This document shows positions 44,448 through 52,202 of a stretch of DNA of 64,000 nt, piece by piece. A program made the position numbers and the translations under genes. Below the pieces are notes generated by a model. It ran no database searches. It was given only the letters and a program-made list of their open reading frames with translations, and was not told where the DNA came from. Each line of letters opens with the position of its first letter. Within the stretch, counting starts at the first letter, position 1. The DNA is from Metabacillus schmidteae (lineage in GTDB: Bacteria > Bacillota > Bacilli > Bacillales > Bacillaceae): contig NZ_CAESCH010000001.1 of NCBI RefSeq assembly GCF_903166545.1, forward strand, positions 2,670,001-2,734,000. Direction: 5' to 3'.

Positions 44448-45617
44448 ATGAAGTTGCAAGGGAGGATAAGTTTAAGCGTTGGTTGGATAACTTTGTTTCT
44501 AATGGGTACTGATTTATTTGTGGTATCTCCATTATTACCGTTTATTTCGGAAGCATATAAAGTAAGTGCATCGACCACTGGATGGATGATCACTGTTTTT
44601 GCAGTTACATATGCTTTATCGGCTCCTATCTTCGGTTGGCTTTCAGATAAAAAAGGAAGGAGAACATTGATTACATTTGGCTTATTGCTGTTCGCTATTT
44701 CTAATACGCTAACAGCATTTTCTCCTTCCTTTTTATGGATGATTATTAGCCGTATTTTAGCTGGTTTATCTGTTGCTTCAATCACCCCTTTGATATACGC
44801 AATCATTGGAGATATTGCACCACCAAATCGAAGAGGAATATGGCTTTCGATTATTGTCTCAGGACACTTGACGGCTCTTTGGGCAGGAGCGCCATTAGGT
44901 ACGATATTAGAGAATTTTCTTGGATGGCGCTCAATATTTGTTGTAATGGCAATCATAGGAGCCATATTGGCGGTAGTGAATTTTAAAACATGGGAATCTT
45001 CTCCTAAAATTGATTTAACAAGAAACCGATTAGAAGGAAATCTGTTAAGAGTACTCTGTTCTGTAAGTGTAACTACCATTTGGGCGATTTCAATGTATAC
45101 CCTTTATGTTTATTTAGGAGCAGCTCTTTACTCCGAAAATAAATTCTCATCATCAGAAATCGCATTAGCTGTAACTTTTTATGGTGTCGGTGCTGTTTTA
45201 GGGAGCCTTACAAGCGGGCAATTAACAGATAAATTTGGAGAAATGAAAATTTCAAAGGCTACGCTAATTTTCTTAATTCTAATACTTATTTGTCTAGGGA
45301 TATTCTTCTCAACTGGTGATTGGGTTTATTTCTTTCTTTTTATTTGGGCTTTAGTTGGGTATGCAGGATTTACATCATACCAAGCACGATTATCTGTGGA
45401 ATATCCAAAAGAACGAGGAATTGTAATGGCGTGGAATAATACGGCTCTGTATATTGGTATTACCTTAGGTTCAATAATTGGAGGTTTTGTCATATCTAAT
45501 TGGGGATATTCTATACTCCCATATGTTTGTAGCGTTGCAGCAATCGGAAGTTTTGTGCTTAGTACCCAAAAGGTACAAGAAGCCAAAAAAGAATCAGCTT
45601 TCTCAACAGATAAATGA
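44448..45617 (+). CDS. MFS transporter, arabinose-efflux/YtbD type
   Basis: A 389-residue DHA1-type drug:H+ antiporter-like carrier with 12 helices. The first half has LFLMGTDLFVVSPLLPFISE, the A-loop GWLSDKKGRRTLITFGLLLF and helix 5 LWAGAPLGTILENFLGWR. GGGGGATTAT precedes ATG 44448, while ATG 44436 is inside that area, so 44448 is preferred. It stands alone before a set of remnants. Substrate unknown; efflux of sugars or drugs is typical for the family. Confidence 0.82.
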   Translation: MKLQGRISLSVGWITLFLMGTDLFVVSPLLPFISEAYKVSASTTGWMITVFAVTYALSAPIFGWLSDKKGRRTLITFGLLLFAISNTLTAFSPSFLWMIISRILAGLSVASITPLIYAIIGDIAPPNRRGIWLSIIVSGHLTALWAGAPLGTILENFLGWRSIFVVMAIIGAILAVVNFKTWESSPKIDLTRNRLEGNLLRVLCSVSVTTIWAISMYTLYVYLGAALYSENKFSSSEIALAVTFYGVGAVLGSLTSGQLTDKFGEMKISKATLIFLILILICLGIFFSTGDWVYFFLFIWALVGYAGFTSYQARLSVEYPKERGIVMAWNNTALYIGITLGSIIGGFVISNWGYSILPYVCSVAAIGSFVLSTQKVQEAKKESAFSTDK

Positions 45618-45751
45618 CTCGGAGAATTACTTGCTAGCTGCCTCCCATGAAGAGGGACAGTAAGTAATAAACAAATTGGCGTAATCAATAAATCCTAAAA
45701 AGAGTATAATGAAAAACCTCCTTACATTACTATTTTTTTGGGGGGATTATT

Positions 45752-45961
45752 ATGGAGGCAAACGAATATCAAGACTTTTATTGTGACGAGGTATTAAGTG
45801 GGAGAACACCTGTGAAAATAGTTTTAGAAACCGAAAATGTTTTGGCTTTTTTCAAAACGAGAATTACGACGACAGAAGGAATAATAAAAGTAATAAGACA
45901 ACAAATCGATGAGAGAGAGGACTCTCATCGTTTTTTTAGGAGTAGTTTTGATATTGAATAA
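45752..45961 (+). pseudogene. HIT-domain protein fragment with unrelated tail
   Basis: The first 36 residues (DFYCDEVLSGRTPVKIVLET, ENVLAFFKTR) match the start of histidine-triad nucleotide hydrolases. The following sheet and the HxHxH catalytic triad are missing. From ITTTEGIIKV on, the sequence is unrelated, and its last residues are encoded by a terminator hairpin (45907-45930). So the 3' end of the gene was lost. A good start (GGGGGGATTATT before ATG) is still present. Confidence 0.6.
45907..45937 (+). terminator. Terminator reading out of the HIT remnant
   Basis: CGATGAGAG pairs perfectly with CTCTCATCG around a six-base loop, then seven T residues. The stretch after it, 45938-46251, has only weak coding-like frames and no supported gene. 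Confidence 0.8.
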
Positions 45962-46251
45962 AGCGGAGAACAAGGCAGGGGGCGATCATCTGAATTAGAT
46001 AACTGCTCATGATTTTGCAAGAAGGTAAGGAAGATATATAAATCACTATCATAGTTTCCTGAGGTATTTTGGGAATAATTTTGTGTAACTTCAAGATACC
46101 GTGAGCAATCATTCTAATGCTTGTTGAAATACTTGCGGTAGTGACTAAAAGTTTATCTGCAAGTTGGCAAAAGGAACTTCTCAAAATTTTATTCTGTCTC
46201 AATATCACAAGTAATCTAGGTTTTTGAGACAGAATATATCATTTTAATCTA

Positions 46252-46279
46252 ACTTCGTATAATACATATTATGTAAACT
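46252..46279. other. dif: dif site (chromosome dimer resolution site)
   Basis: A 28-bp sequence with left arm ACTTCGTATAA, centre TACATA and right arm TTATGTAAACT. Recalled B. subtilis dif has left arm ACTTCCTAGAA, centre TATATA and the identical right arm, giving 25 of 28 matches. The 11-6-11 layout with the right arm most conserved is as expected for Xer binding. It lies 32 bp beyond the stop codon of the XerS-type recombinase gene. The strand preference of genes changes around this point. I consider it the terminus dif of this chromosome. Confidence 0.88.
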
Positions 46280-46311
46280 AGAAAATAAAATTATGCCGAG
46301 GGACCAGGAAT

Positions 46312-47400
46312 TTACTCTATCTGATCCTTCGGCATATCCATACGATCTACAGCACTTTTTAAATCATCATTTCGTATATGCGTATAAATCATCGTCGTTT
46401 GAATCGATGAATGTCCCAGTTGTCTTCTTAACTTTGGCACATCATTGATTTCAGAATGATACCTTGTTGCAAATGAATGCCTTAATTTGTGTACAGATAA
46501 TGATGGTTTTCCGAATGCTGCAGCATATTTTTCAATTAGTTTTTCGATTGATCTTGCTGTTAAGCGTCTTGATTTTCCTTTTGGACCCATTGGTGCTGCT
46601 ACAAATAATGCTTTATTGTTTTTCTCGACTTTATAGCGATTTTCTCTTATTTTTAAGTATACCTGAAGATCATCCATGGCAATTTTACTGAAGAAAACGA
46701 ATTGCTCTTTATTTCCTTTACGAATAACACGTGCTGTAAACTTGCTGAAATCAATGTCGTCAAGATCAAGGTTCACAACCTCAGATAGACGGAGACCTGA
46801 GCCTAAAATTAATGAAACAATAGCTGTATCGCGTTCCTGGTTGAGTTTATAAAAGTTAAATAACTTTTTATTTTCCTTATTTAGCTCACCATAATCATGA
46901 GCAATGAACCTGCGGAAGTTTTCATATTCATCTCCGAGAAGAATTTTCCCTTCAATTTTGTTTGCGATCGTTTCCATGCTGTCTTTAAGCTCATTAAACT
47001 CAATTTTTGCCATAACATTTCTTTGTATATAAGGCTTAAGATCACGCGTTTCAGCAATGTTTTGCAAGTAGTTAAATAGGGACTTTAAAGCTGATAATTT
47101 GCGATTAACGGTTATTTCTTTGTTATGTAGTTCGTACTGTAATACATATAAAAAGCCTTCAACTTGCTGAACTGTTAATGTTTCGAGAAGGTCTAATGGG
47201 ATATTTTTTATATTACCAGAGTAAAGTTGCTCTGACATGATCCAATTAAAGAAAATTTTATAATCATGGCAATAATTAAGTAATGATGCCGCAGAAAGTT
47301 TTCTGCGTTTATGATCAATGTATTCTTCAACATACCAAGGTAATTCTTTAAGTAGAACTTGTAATTTTTTATAATGCTGTTGCTGTGATTCCGTAGCCAT
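46312..47400 (-). CDS. xerS: XerS-type tyrosine recombinase
   Basis: A 362-residue site-specific recombinase. The N-terminal SAM-like domain (about 20-135) precedes the catalytic domain with Arg204 in GSGLRLSEVVNL, Lys228, HKLRHSFATR (His304, Arg307), LGHSS (His330) and nucleophile Tyr339 in TTMIYTHIR. Size and the inserts in the first half fit XerS rather than XerC/XerD (about 300). XerS resolves chromosome dimers at a dif-like site in streptococci, where the site is next to the gene; the dif found here is also adjacent. ATG follows GAGGTGTTTTT. In Bacillus, CodV/RipX normally act on dif, so the role of this gene is open. Confidence 0.88.
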   Translation of the reverse strand: MATESQQQHYKKLQVLLKELPWYVEEYIDHKRRKLSAASLLNYCHDYKIFFNWIMSEQLYSGNIKNIPLDLLETLTVQQVEGFLYVLQYELHNKEITVNRKLSALKSLFNYLQNIAETRDLKPYIQRNVMAKIEFNELKDSMETIANKIEGKILLGDEYENFRRFIAHDYGELNKENKKLFNFYKLNQERDTAIVSLILGSGLRLSEVVNLDLDDIDFSKFTARVIRKGNKEQFVFFSKIAMDDLQVYLKIRENRYKVEKNNKALFVAAPMGPKGKSRRLTARSIEKLIEKYAAAFGKPSLSVHKLRHSFATRYHSEINDVPKLRRQLGHSSIQTTMIYTHIRNDDLKSAVDRMDMPKDQIE

Positions 47401-47433
47401 AAAAACACCTCAAGACGATTTTTCTATACTACC

Positions 47434-47485
47434 ATTATAAATTATACACATTATTACGTCAAATTTATATTTTACGTAATAATGT
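47434..47485 (-). promoter_or_regulatory. xerS promoter overlapped by a perfect 12-bp inverted repeat
   Basis: On the minus strand TTGACG (47462-47457), a 17-base spacer and TATAAT (47439-47434) form a near-consensus sigma-A promoter 34 bp before the start codon. ACATTATTACGT (47448-47459) and ACGTAATAATGT (47474-47485) are perfect inverted copies with a 14-base spacer, and one arm covers part of the -35 and spacer. This suggests an operator for repression, possibly by the recombinase itself. Confidence 0.7.
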
Positions 47486-47667
47486 TTTTACTCGAAATAT
47501 TAATATTGCCTGTTTTATGATCTTTTGGTTTACTAATCAATTTAGCACTTAGTATGTCTTCCTTCATTCTTACCTTTAAATTAGTAAAATATTTTTCTCT
47601 AACTGACCTAAAAAACCCCATTTTGTGAGATACTAATACTAACCCCTATAAAGAAAGTTGGTAACTT

Positions 47668-47841
47668 GTGAAAAATAAACAAAATAAATTTGAAATTAAT
47701 GAGAAGGTTTGTATTAAGGCTACTAAGGAAATTGTGACCATTAGCAACAGTAGTTACGTTGCTAATATGAAGAGATATTCGTATACATTAAAAGAATATC
47801 CAAATACGTTTTATTTTGAAGAAGAATTGAATTCCATTTAA
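47668..47841 (+). CDS. Small conserved-looking protein, unknown
   Basis: A GTG-started 57-codon gene: VKNKQNKFEINEKVCIKATK, EIVTISNSSYVANMKRYSYT, ending FYFEEELNSI. The pattern of short strands (KVCIKA, VTIS, YSYTL) around a basic loop suggests a small SH3-like beta barrel. The ribosome site (GAAAGTTGG) is weak. It is divergent from xerS, with about 270 bp of AT-rich sequence between them. No name is known to me. Confidence 0.5.
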   Translation: MKNKQNKFEINEKVCIKATKEIVTISNSSYVANMKRYSYTLKEYPNTFYFEEELNSI

Positions 47842-48041
47842 TATAACCGTATTTGTAAACATTCAGCATCTATGATCTACTCACTTTTTAATTATCAGTT
47901 TGGATGTGTGTGTAGATCACATGCTTTCTTTTAGTAACAAATTAAATACCAGCCCCCATTTATTTACCTATTAGTGGTACCGATATTTTATCGGTTACTT
48001 CCTCAGATTGTCCATAATCGTATCCATATCTGTTGAGGTCG

Positions 48042-48175
48042 TCATGTTTTAACTTCTGTAGTTAAAACCTGTTCTTTTACAAAGTTCATTTTGGTTATTC
48101 CCCATCCTCTACATCCAATAAGAATAATATTTAACCCCATAGTAACAAAAATAGAATTTTGTTCTTCACTTCCAT
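48042..48175 (-). pseudogene. Frameshifted small lipoprotein gene
   Basis: ATG at 48175 has a very strong ribosome site (AAGGGAGGGGGCAGT), but the frame MEVKNKILFLLLWG stops after 14 codons. Reading on in another frame gives LNIILIGCRGWGITK, which supplies the missing lipobox (LIGC) and continues to EVKT at 48045. A one-base change in the G-rich stretch near 48132-48136 would restore one ~44-residue lipoprotein. It lies just downstream of the DUF4306 gene. Sequencing error is an alternative explanation. Confidence 0.4.
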
Positions 48176-48204
48176 ACTGCCCCCTCCCTTTTATGCTCTC
48201 AAAT

Positions 48205-48522
48205 TTATAAATTAGTGGATTTCCTTTGCATGTTAACTCTTTTCCAAACAAGGAATAAGCTTAATACGAACAGGTACATCGCACTAATACACATAACATA
48301 AGCAAAAACAGGTCTGAATTTAGCAGCATAAATAAAGAAGTCCAGTTGATTGATATCTTTATAAGTTTCTGGTGCACCCTTTAACCAGTATGTTATTTTA
48401 GCCGTATACTTCCATTCACTCGGATAATCGACTAACGCACTTCCTTCGTACCATGCTGCGATCGTTGCGATAATGAAAAACATCAATCCTACCCCTATTT
48501 GAACAATATAATGAGTTTTCAT
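48205..48522 (-). CDS. DUF4306 (YjdJ-like) membrane protein
   Basis: A 105-residue protein with two membrane helices (VQIGVGLMFFIIATIAAWY and YVMCISAMYLFVLSLFLVW) flanking an outer loop containing YEGSALVDYPSEWKY. This matches what I recall of DUF4306/YjdJ of Bacillus, function unknown. ATG at 48522 follows AAGGAGTG by eight bases; earlier codons to 48531 lie in that site. The strong-RBS frameshifted frame follows 29 bases downstream. Confidence 0.7.
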   Translation of the reverse strand: MKTHYIVQIGVGLMFFIIATIAAWYEGSALVDYPSEWKYTAKITYWLKGAPETYKDINQLDFFIYAAKFRPVFAYVMCISAMYLFVLSLFLVWKRVNMQRKSTNL

Positions 48523-48833
48523 TAGAATCACTCCTTGGACTCTTTTATACCAAAAGATCTTGAAATAAATGTTTCAGCAGTTAAGAAAATAGTTCCTCTT
48601 ATAAATTTGTTTTCCACGATAGCACCTCAAAATGTAACATAATACTCTTATATGAACTTTATATATAATAGCATGATTTTCCAATATATTTTTAAATATA
48701 TTCTATAAAATGGTATTTTTTATTGATTCTGTGTCCTTCCATTCATAGATTCATATCATATAACAATGTACTAACATATGGAGATCAGTTAAAGAAATCC
48801 TTTTTGACCATTTGATGAAAAGGAGAAATGAAA

Positions 48834-49046
48834 ATGACAGTTGTTCATTTTTTGGAAGAAAATACGGTATTATTGTGTCAGTTGCTAAATCAAGTTCCTG
48901 CTGAGAATGATGCGGTTAAAATTAAAGGACGTAAAGGAACGGTCTTAAGCGTTAAGAACCTCGATGATCTTGTTCAAGTGAATGTGATTCTTGAGAAAAA
49001 GCTTAAGAACCAGCCGGCAGGTAATGATAAAAAGAAAAAACGATAA
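48834..49046 (+). CDS. Small conserved Bacillus protein, unknown
   Basis: A 70-residue protein (MTVVHFLEENTVLLCQLLNQ, VKIKGRKGTVLSVKNLDDLV, ending in a lysine-rich tail NDKKKKR). AAAGGAG lies eight bases before the ATG at 48834; the ATG at 48828 lies too close to it. The central GRKGxVxSVKxxD part looks like a small beta unit, perhaps RNA- or protein-binding, but no function is known to me. A terminator follows. The 300 bp before it, 48532-48833, contain no gene. Confidence 0.65.
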   Translation: MTVVHFLEENTVLLCQLLNQVPAENDAVKIKGRKGTVLSVKNLDDLVQVNVILEKKLKNQPAGNDKKKKR

Positions 49047-49052
49047 TAGTAA

Positions 49053-49086
49053 AAATGCGGTTAGCTTATACTACCCGCATTTTTTA
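49053..49086 (+). terminator. Terminator after the small protein gene
   Basis: AATGCGG and CCGCATT pair around an A/T loop, followed by TTTTTT. It overlaps the 3' end of the convergent monooxygenase-like gene. Confidence 0.75.
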
Positions 49087-50085
49087 AAGAAACTGTTCTG
49101 CTAGTAACGTATAGGTTAGCAACTTTTCTTGAAAGCTATATGTATTATTGATAATCATAAACTCATCTGTCTGATAATAATCGCTGAGTCTTACTATTTC
49201 TTCATGAACTTTTCCAGGAGTACCAATGATCACCCTCCTTCTATTTTCCTCAATTCTTTCTTTGTCTTTTTTAGTCAGTTTACGATTCCTTGCCTCATGA
49301 ACAGGAAGAATATGTGTATCAAACCCTTTTTCAACGGCTAATAACCATAGATCTTGACTTATCGCGATCTCCTCTGCCTTCTCCTGTGTAGGTGCACATA
49401 TAACAAAGATACACTAATTGCTCTTTGGCGTTTTCACCGTGTTAGATGGCTGAAAGTTTTCCCGATATGTTTGCAATGCTCTTAACCCGTTGTGGGGGTT
49501 AATAAAATGACCATATGTAAATGCTGTGCCCTTTTCTGCTGCTACTCTAGCTCCGCGGTGTGTGACTCCCAACACCCATAGTTCTGGCAGTGTTTTACTT
49601 TCAGGATACGCTCTTACGTTATGATAAGGATGAGATTCTGGAATTGTGTCTTCCATGTAACCTTGCAGATCAGTTAGCTGTCTGGGAAATTCATTCAAAC
49701 TTTTTCGAATACTATCCGTTAACGCCAAACGTGTTGCTGGTGAGCCTCCTGGAGATCGTCCGACTCCTAAGTCAATTCGATTCGGATAAAGTGTCTCGAG
49801 TAGCTTGAAATTCTCAGCAACTTTAAAAGGGCTATATTGTGGAAGGAGCACACCTCCTGATCCAATACGAATTGAGTTTGTTTGAGAAGCAATATGTGAA
49901 ATTAAGATTTCAGGTGACGTACCAGCTATTCCGCTCGTATTATGATGTTCCGCTACCCAAAACCTTGTATATCCCAGCTCTTCAGATAGCATAGCTAATT
50001 CGAGTGTTTGTTGAAAGGCTGTTACAGCTGTTTCACCTTTTCTTATGACGGATTGATCTAGAACACTTAGTTTTATGATGGTCAT
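49084..50085 (-). pseudogene. Luciferase-like (LLM class) flavin monooxygenase gene with in-frame UAG
   Basis: The first part is a normal LLM class protein (IKLSVLDQSVIRKGETAVTA, GYTRFWVAEHHNTSGIAGTS, RIGSGGVLLPQYSPFKVAEN, VGRSPGGSPATRLAL). A TAG at 49414-49416 follows KTPKSN. In the same frame the sequence then continues as IFVICAPTQEKAEEIAI to HEEIVRLSDYY and a TAA at 49084, which is the expected C-terminal half. Restored length is about 333 residues, like the intact paralogue at 57806 (332). So it is disrupted by one nonsense codon, or read through. Start taken at the ATG of MTIIKLSVL. Confidence 0.8.
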
Positions 50086-50203
50086 CCCTTTCTTCACATT
50101 TATTCTTTGCTTAGTCTAATATAAGACATTCAGATTCTCAAATTTTCTAGTCTATATATTTTACTCTTCCCATTTTTATCATTCTGTCTGTTATTCTTCC
50201 AAC

Positions 50204-50221
50204 TGATAATGATAATTTTAT
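50204..50221 (+). promoter_or_regulatory. Fur-box-like sequence upstream of the EamA transporter
   Basis: TGATAATGATAATTTTAT carries two GATAAT hexamers and matches the left half of a Fur 7-1-7 site exactly and the right half in part. It lies about 140 bp before the EamA gene, in a divergent intergenic region. Weak evidence. Confidence 0.25.
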
Positions 50222-50357
50222 TTTTTTAAAATATGTAATAATTTAGATTATAATGGTTCTCCTTCAATTATATTTAAATATGAATTGCTCATTTTCTTCC
50301 ATTTTGATATATTAACAGAATAAAAAATTTCGAAAAAATAGCGAGTGTGAAGTAAAT

Positions 50358-51269
50358 ATGAAGAAAATCTATGTCCTCTTATTCCTTGTGTTAGCAAACT
50401 TGTTTTGGGCCGGTAACTACGTTTTTGGAGAGTATTTGGTTGCTGAAATGTCGCCTCTTCAAATGACCTTTTCAAGATGGCTAATCGCAGTTATCTTTTT
50501 AGTTCCGCTTGCCCATTGGATCGAACGGCCAAATTGGAGAAATGTTTGGAAAGAGTGGAAAACTCTTTTTATTTTAGCCCTGCTTGGAGTCATTAGTTAT
50601 AATTTTCTGTTGTATGAAGCATTGCAATATACGACTTCCCTTAATGCTGCTTTAGTGAACTCGATTAATCCTGCTGTAATTGTATTATTTTCTGTTTTAT
50701 TTTTAAAAGAAAAAATATCTTCAAAAAATGGAATTGGTTTAGTTGTCTCTCTTCTAGGTGTCCTTCTAGTTTTAACGAAGGGTCAATTACATCTGATTAT
50801 TCATAACGCCTATAATCAGGGGGATCTGCTCATGTTAATCGCAATCCTAGTTTGGACAATCTATTCAATTATTGGCAGGAAAACAAAAGAGATTCCACCT
50901 ATTTCAGCTACTTCAATATCTGTCATTTTTGCGTTAATCATCATGCTTCCAATGGTTGTGGTGTCAGGGTCTAACTTTAATTTTCATTTAAGTCAACATG
51001 CTGTCATGGGTATTGTATATATGGGGATTTTCCCTTCAGTAGGATCTTTTATATTTTGGAATATCTCACTTCGTCAAATAGATGCAAGTAAAGCTGGAGT
51101 TTATTTGAATTTAATTACTGTATTTACAGCAATTTTCAGTCTATTACTTGGAAATTCCATATCCTTTGTCCAAGTTATAGGAGGTATATTAGTCTTTATT
51201 GGAGTTTATTTAACAAGTGTAAAAGGTAATAAAGAAAAAGTGCAAAAACTTTCGGTAATAAAGACCTAG
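50358..51269 (+). CDS. EamA-family (DMT) transporter
   Basis: The 303-residue carrier has ten helices as two EamA repeats. The first begins LFLVLANLFWAGNYVFGEYL and ends SLNAALVNSINPAVIVLFSV; the second has LAILVWTIYSIIGRKTKE-like sequence and INVFTAIFSLLLGN-like end (seen as NLITVFTAIFSLLLGNSISF). The family exports amino acids, nucleotide-sugars or drugs; this member's substrate is unknown. The ribosome site before the ATG is weak (GTGTGAAG). Confidence 0.85.
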   Translation: MKKIYVLLFLVLANLFWAGNYVFGEYLVAEMSPLQMTFSRWLIAVIFLVPLAHWIERPNWRNVWKEWKTLFILALLGVISYNFLLYEALQYTTSLNAALVNSINPAVIVLFSVLFLKEKISSKNGIGLVVSLLGVLLVLTKGQLHLIIHNAYNQGDLLMLIAILVWTIYSIIGRKTKEIPPISATSISVIFALIIMLPMVVVSGSNFNFHLSQHAVMGIVYMGIFPSVGSFIFWNISLRQIDASKAGVYLNLITVFTAIFSLLLGNSISFVQVIGGILVFIGVYLTSVKGNKEKVQKLSVIKT

Positions 51270-51295
51270 GTATCTCAGTCAATTACAGAAAACAG

Positions 51296-51332
51296 TAAAG
51301 GTGCTAAGCTTTATACTGCTTAGCACCTTTAT
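51296..51332. terminator. Bidirectional terminator
   Basis: TAAAGGTGCTAAGC pairs with GCTTAGCACCTTTA around an eight-base loop, between the convergent EamA and GIY-YIG genes. Confidence 0.85.
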
Positions 51333-51337
51333 CGTTT

Positions 51338-51712
51338 TTATTTATAAAACACCTTGTCCACATTGTATTTTGCTTGAAGCGTATTGATCAAATACGTTTC
51401 GTAAATTTCTCTTTCCATTGGATCTTCTACGATAGAAACATCTATACGAAATATTTCATCTCGATGATTTTTTAATGGTGAAACGGTATCTTCAAGATGT
51501 TTTTTAACACGTTGTCTTAGTTTTCTTGCTTTGCCGACAAACAGCAGCTCATCTTGTCTGTTGTAAAATAAAATTACTCCGCCTTTATCTCTAGGGATTT
51601 CATGAAGATCGATAAATCCTCCAATAGATTTTATGACAGGTGTGTTATCTTGTGCAGGTTGCTTTCTTTTGATGATCGAAACATCACTCTTTGGTATTTC
51701 AATATTTATCAA
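51338..51712 (-). CDS. GIY-YIG nuclease-domain protein
   Basis: The 124-residue protein carries a variant GIY-YIG core: GGVILFYNRQDELLFVGKAR, then KLRQRVKKHLED, with a late Glu in REIYETYLINTLQAKYN. The first motif is altered (GVILFYN in place of GIYxxxN), but the Arg, Glu and Asn positions remain. It resembles the UvrC N-terminal nuclease domain and small stand-alone GIY-YIG proteins of Bacillus. Start is ATG 51712; GGAAGTGTC lies upstream. DNA cleavage is plausible but unproven. Confidence 0.75.
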   Translation of the reverse strand: MINIEIPKSDVSIIKRKQPAQDNTPVIKSIGGFIDLHEIPRDKGGVILFYNRQDELLFVGKARKLRQRVKKHLEDTVSPLKNHRDEIFRIDVSIVEDPMEREIYETYLINTLQAKYNVDKVFYK

Positions 51713-51858
51713 ATTGACACTTCCTTTATTAGTAGTTCTAAACTCATTTAACTATAGCTTTCCTGCGTCTATTACACAATCTTTTTTTAATTGATCTTCT
51801 CTTCTGAATTATGCAATAATAGGAATGAAAAAGGGTTTACATATTAGGAGGAGAAGCA

Positions 51859-52152
51859 ATGGTTGAGCATATCGTTATTTTTAAATTCAATGGTACAACT
51901 ACTGTTGAACAACAAACAGAAGCAATTCAAAAGCTGAAAAATTTAAAAAATGAAATCTCCGGTATTGTTGATATTCAAGCTGGTTTGAATTTTTCGGAGC
52001 GAAGCCAGGGCTTTCAATTAGGTCTAACTGTACGCTTTGAAGATAAACAAGCCCTTGAAGCGTATGGTCCTCATGAAAAACACCAAGCGGCTGTTTCTTA
52101 CTTAGAAGAAATTGGTCTCACAGACAAAATCGTCGTTGATTTTGAAATATAA
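51859..52152 (+). CDS. Dabb-family stress-responsive alpha/beta-barrel protein
   Basis: A 97-residue dimeric ferredoxin-like barrel protein: starts MVEHIVIFKFNGTTTVEQQT, with GIVDIQAGLNFSERSQGFQL and AYGPHEKHQAAVSYL before the end IVVDFEI. It is the common Dabb form (stress responsive A/B barrel), with the conserved His in YGPHEKHQ. TTAGGAGGAGAAGCA precedes the start. Function in Bacillus is unknown. A strong terminator follows at once. Confidence 0.9.
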   Translation: MVEHIVIFKFNGTTTVEQQTEAIQKLKNLKNEISGIVDIQAGLNFSERSQGFQLGLTVRFEDKQALEAYGPHEKHQAAVSYLEEIGLTDKIVVDFEI

Positions 52153-52156
52153 GTAT

Positions 52157-52196
52157 AAGGATGATCAAAGTGTAATGACTTGATCATCCTTTTTTA
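52157..52196. terminator. Bidirectional terminator
   Basis: AAGGATGATCAA and TTGATCATCCTT form a perfect 12-bp stem, then TTTTTATT, between the Dabb gene and the convergent esterase gene. Confidence 0.85.
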
Positions 52197-52202
52197 TTAT
52201 TA

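Noticed and set aside
45936..46208. 90-codon minus-strand frame left of dif
   Set aside because: No ribosome-binding site, poor composition and no recognisable motif; it runs through the terminator region of the HIT remnant.
47208..47408. 66-codon minus-strand frame inside the start of xerS
   Set aside because: Out-of-frame shadow of the recombinase gene.
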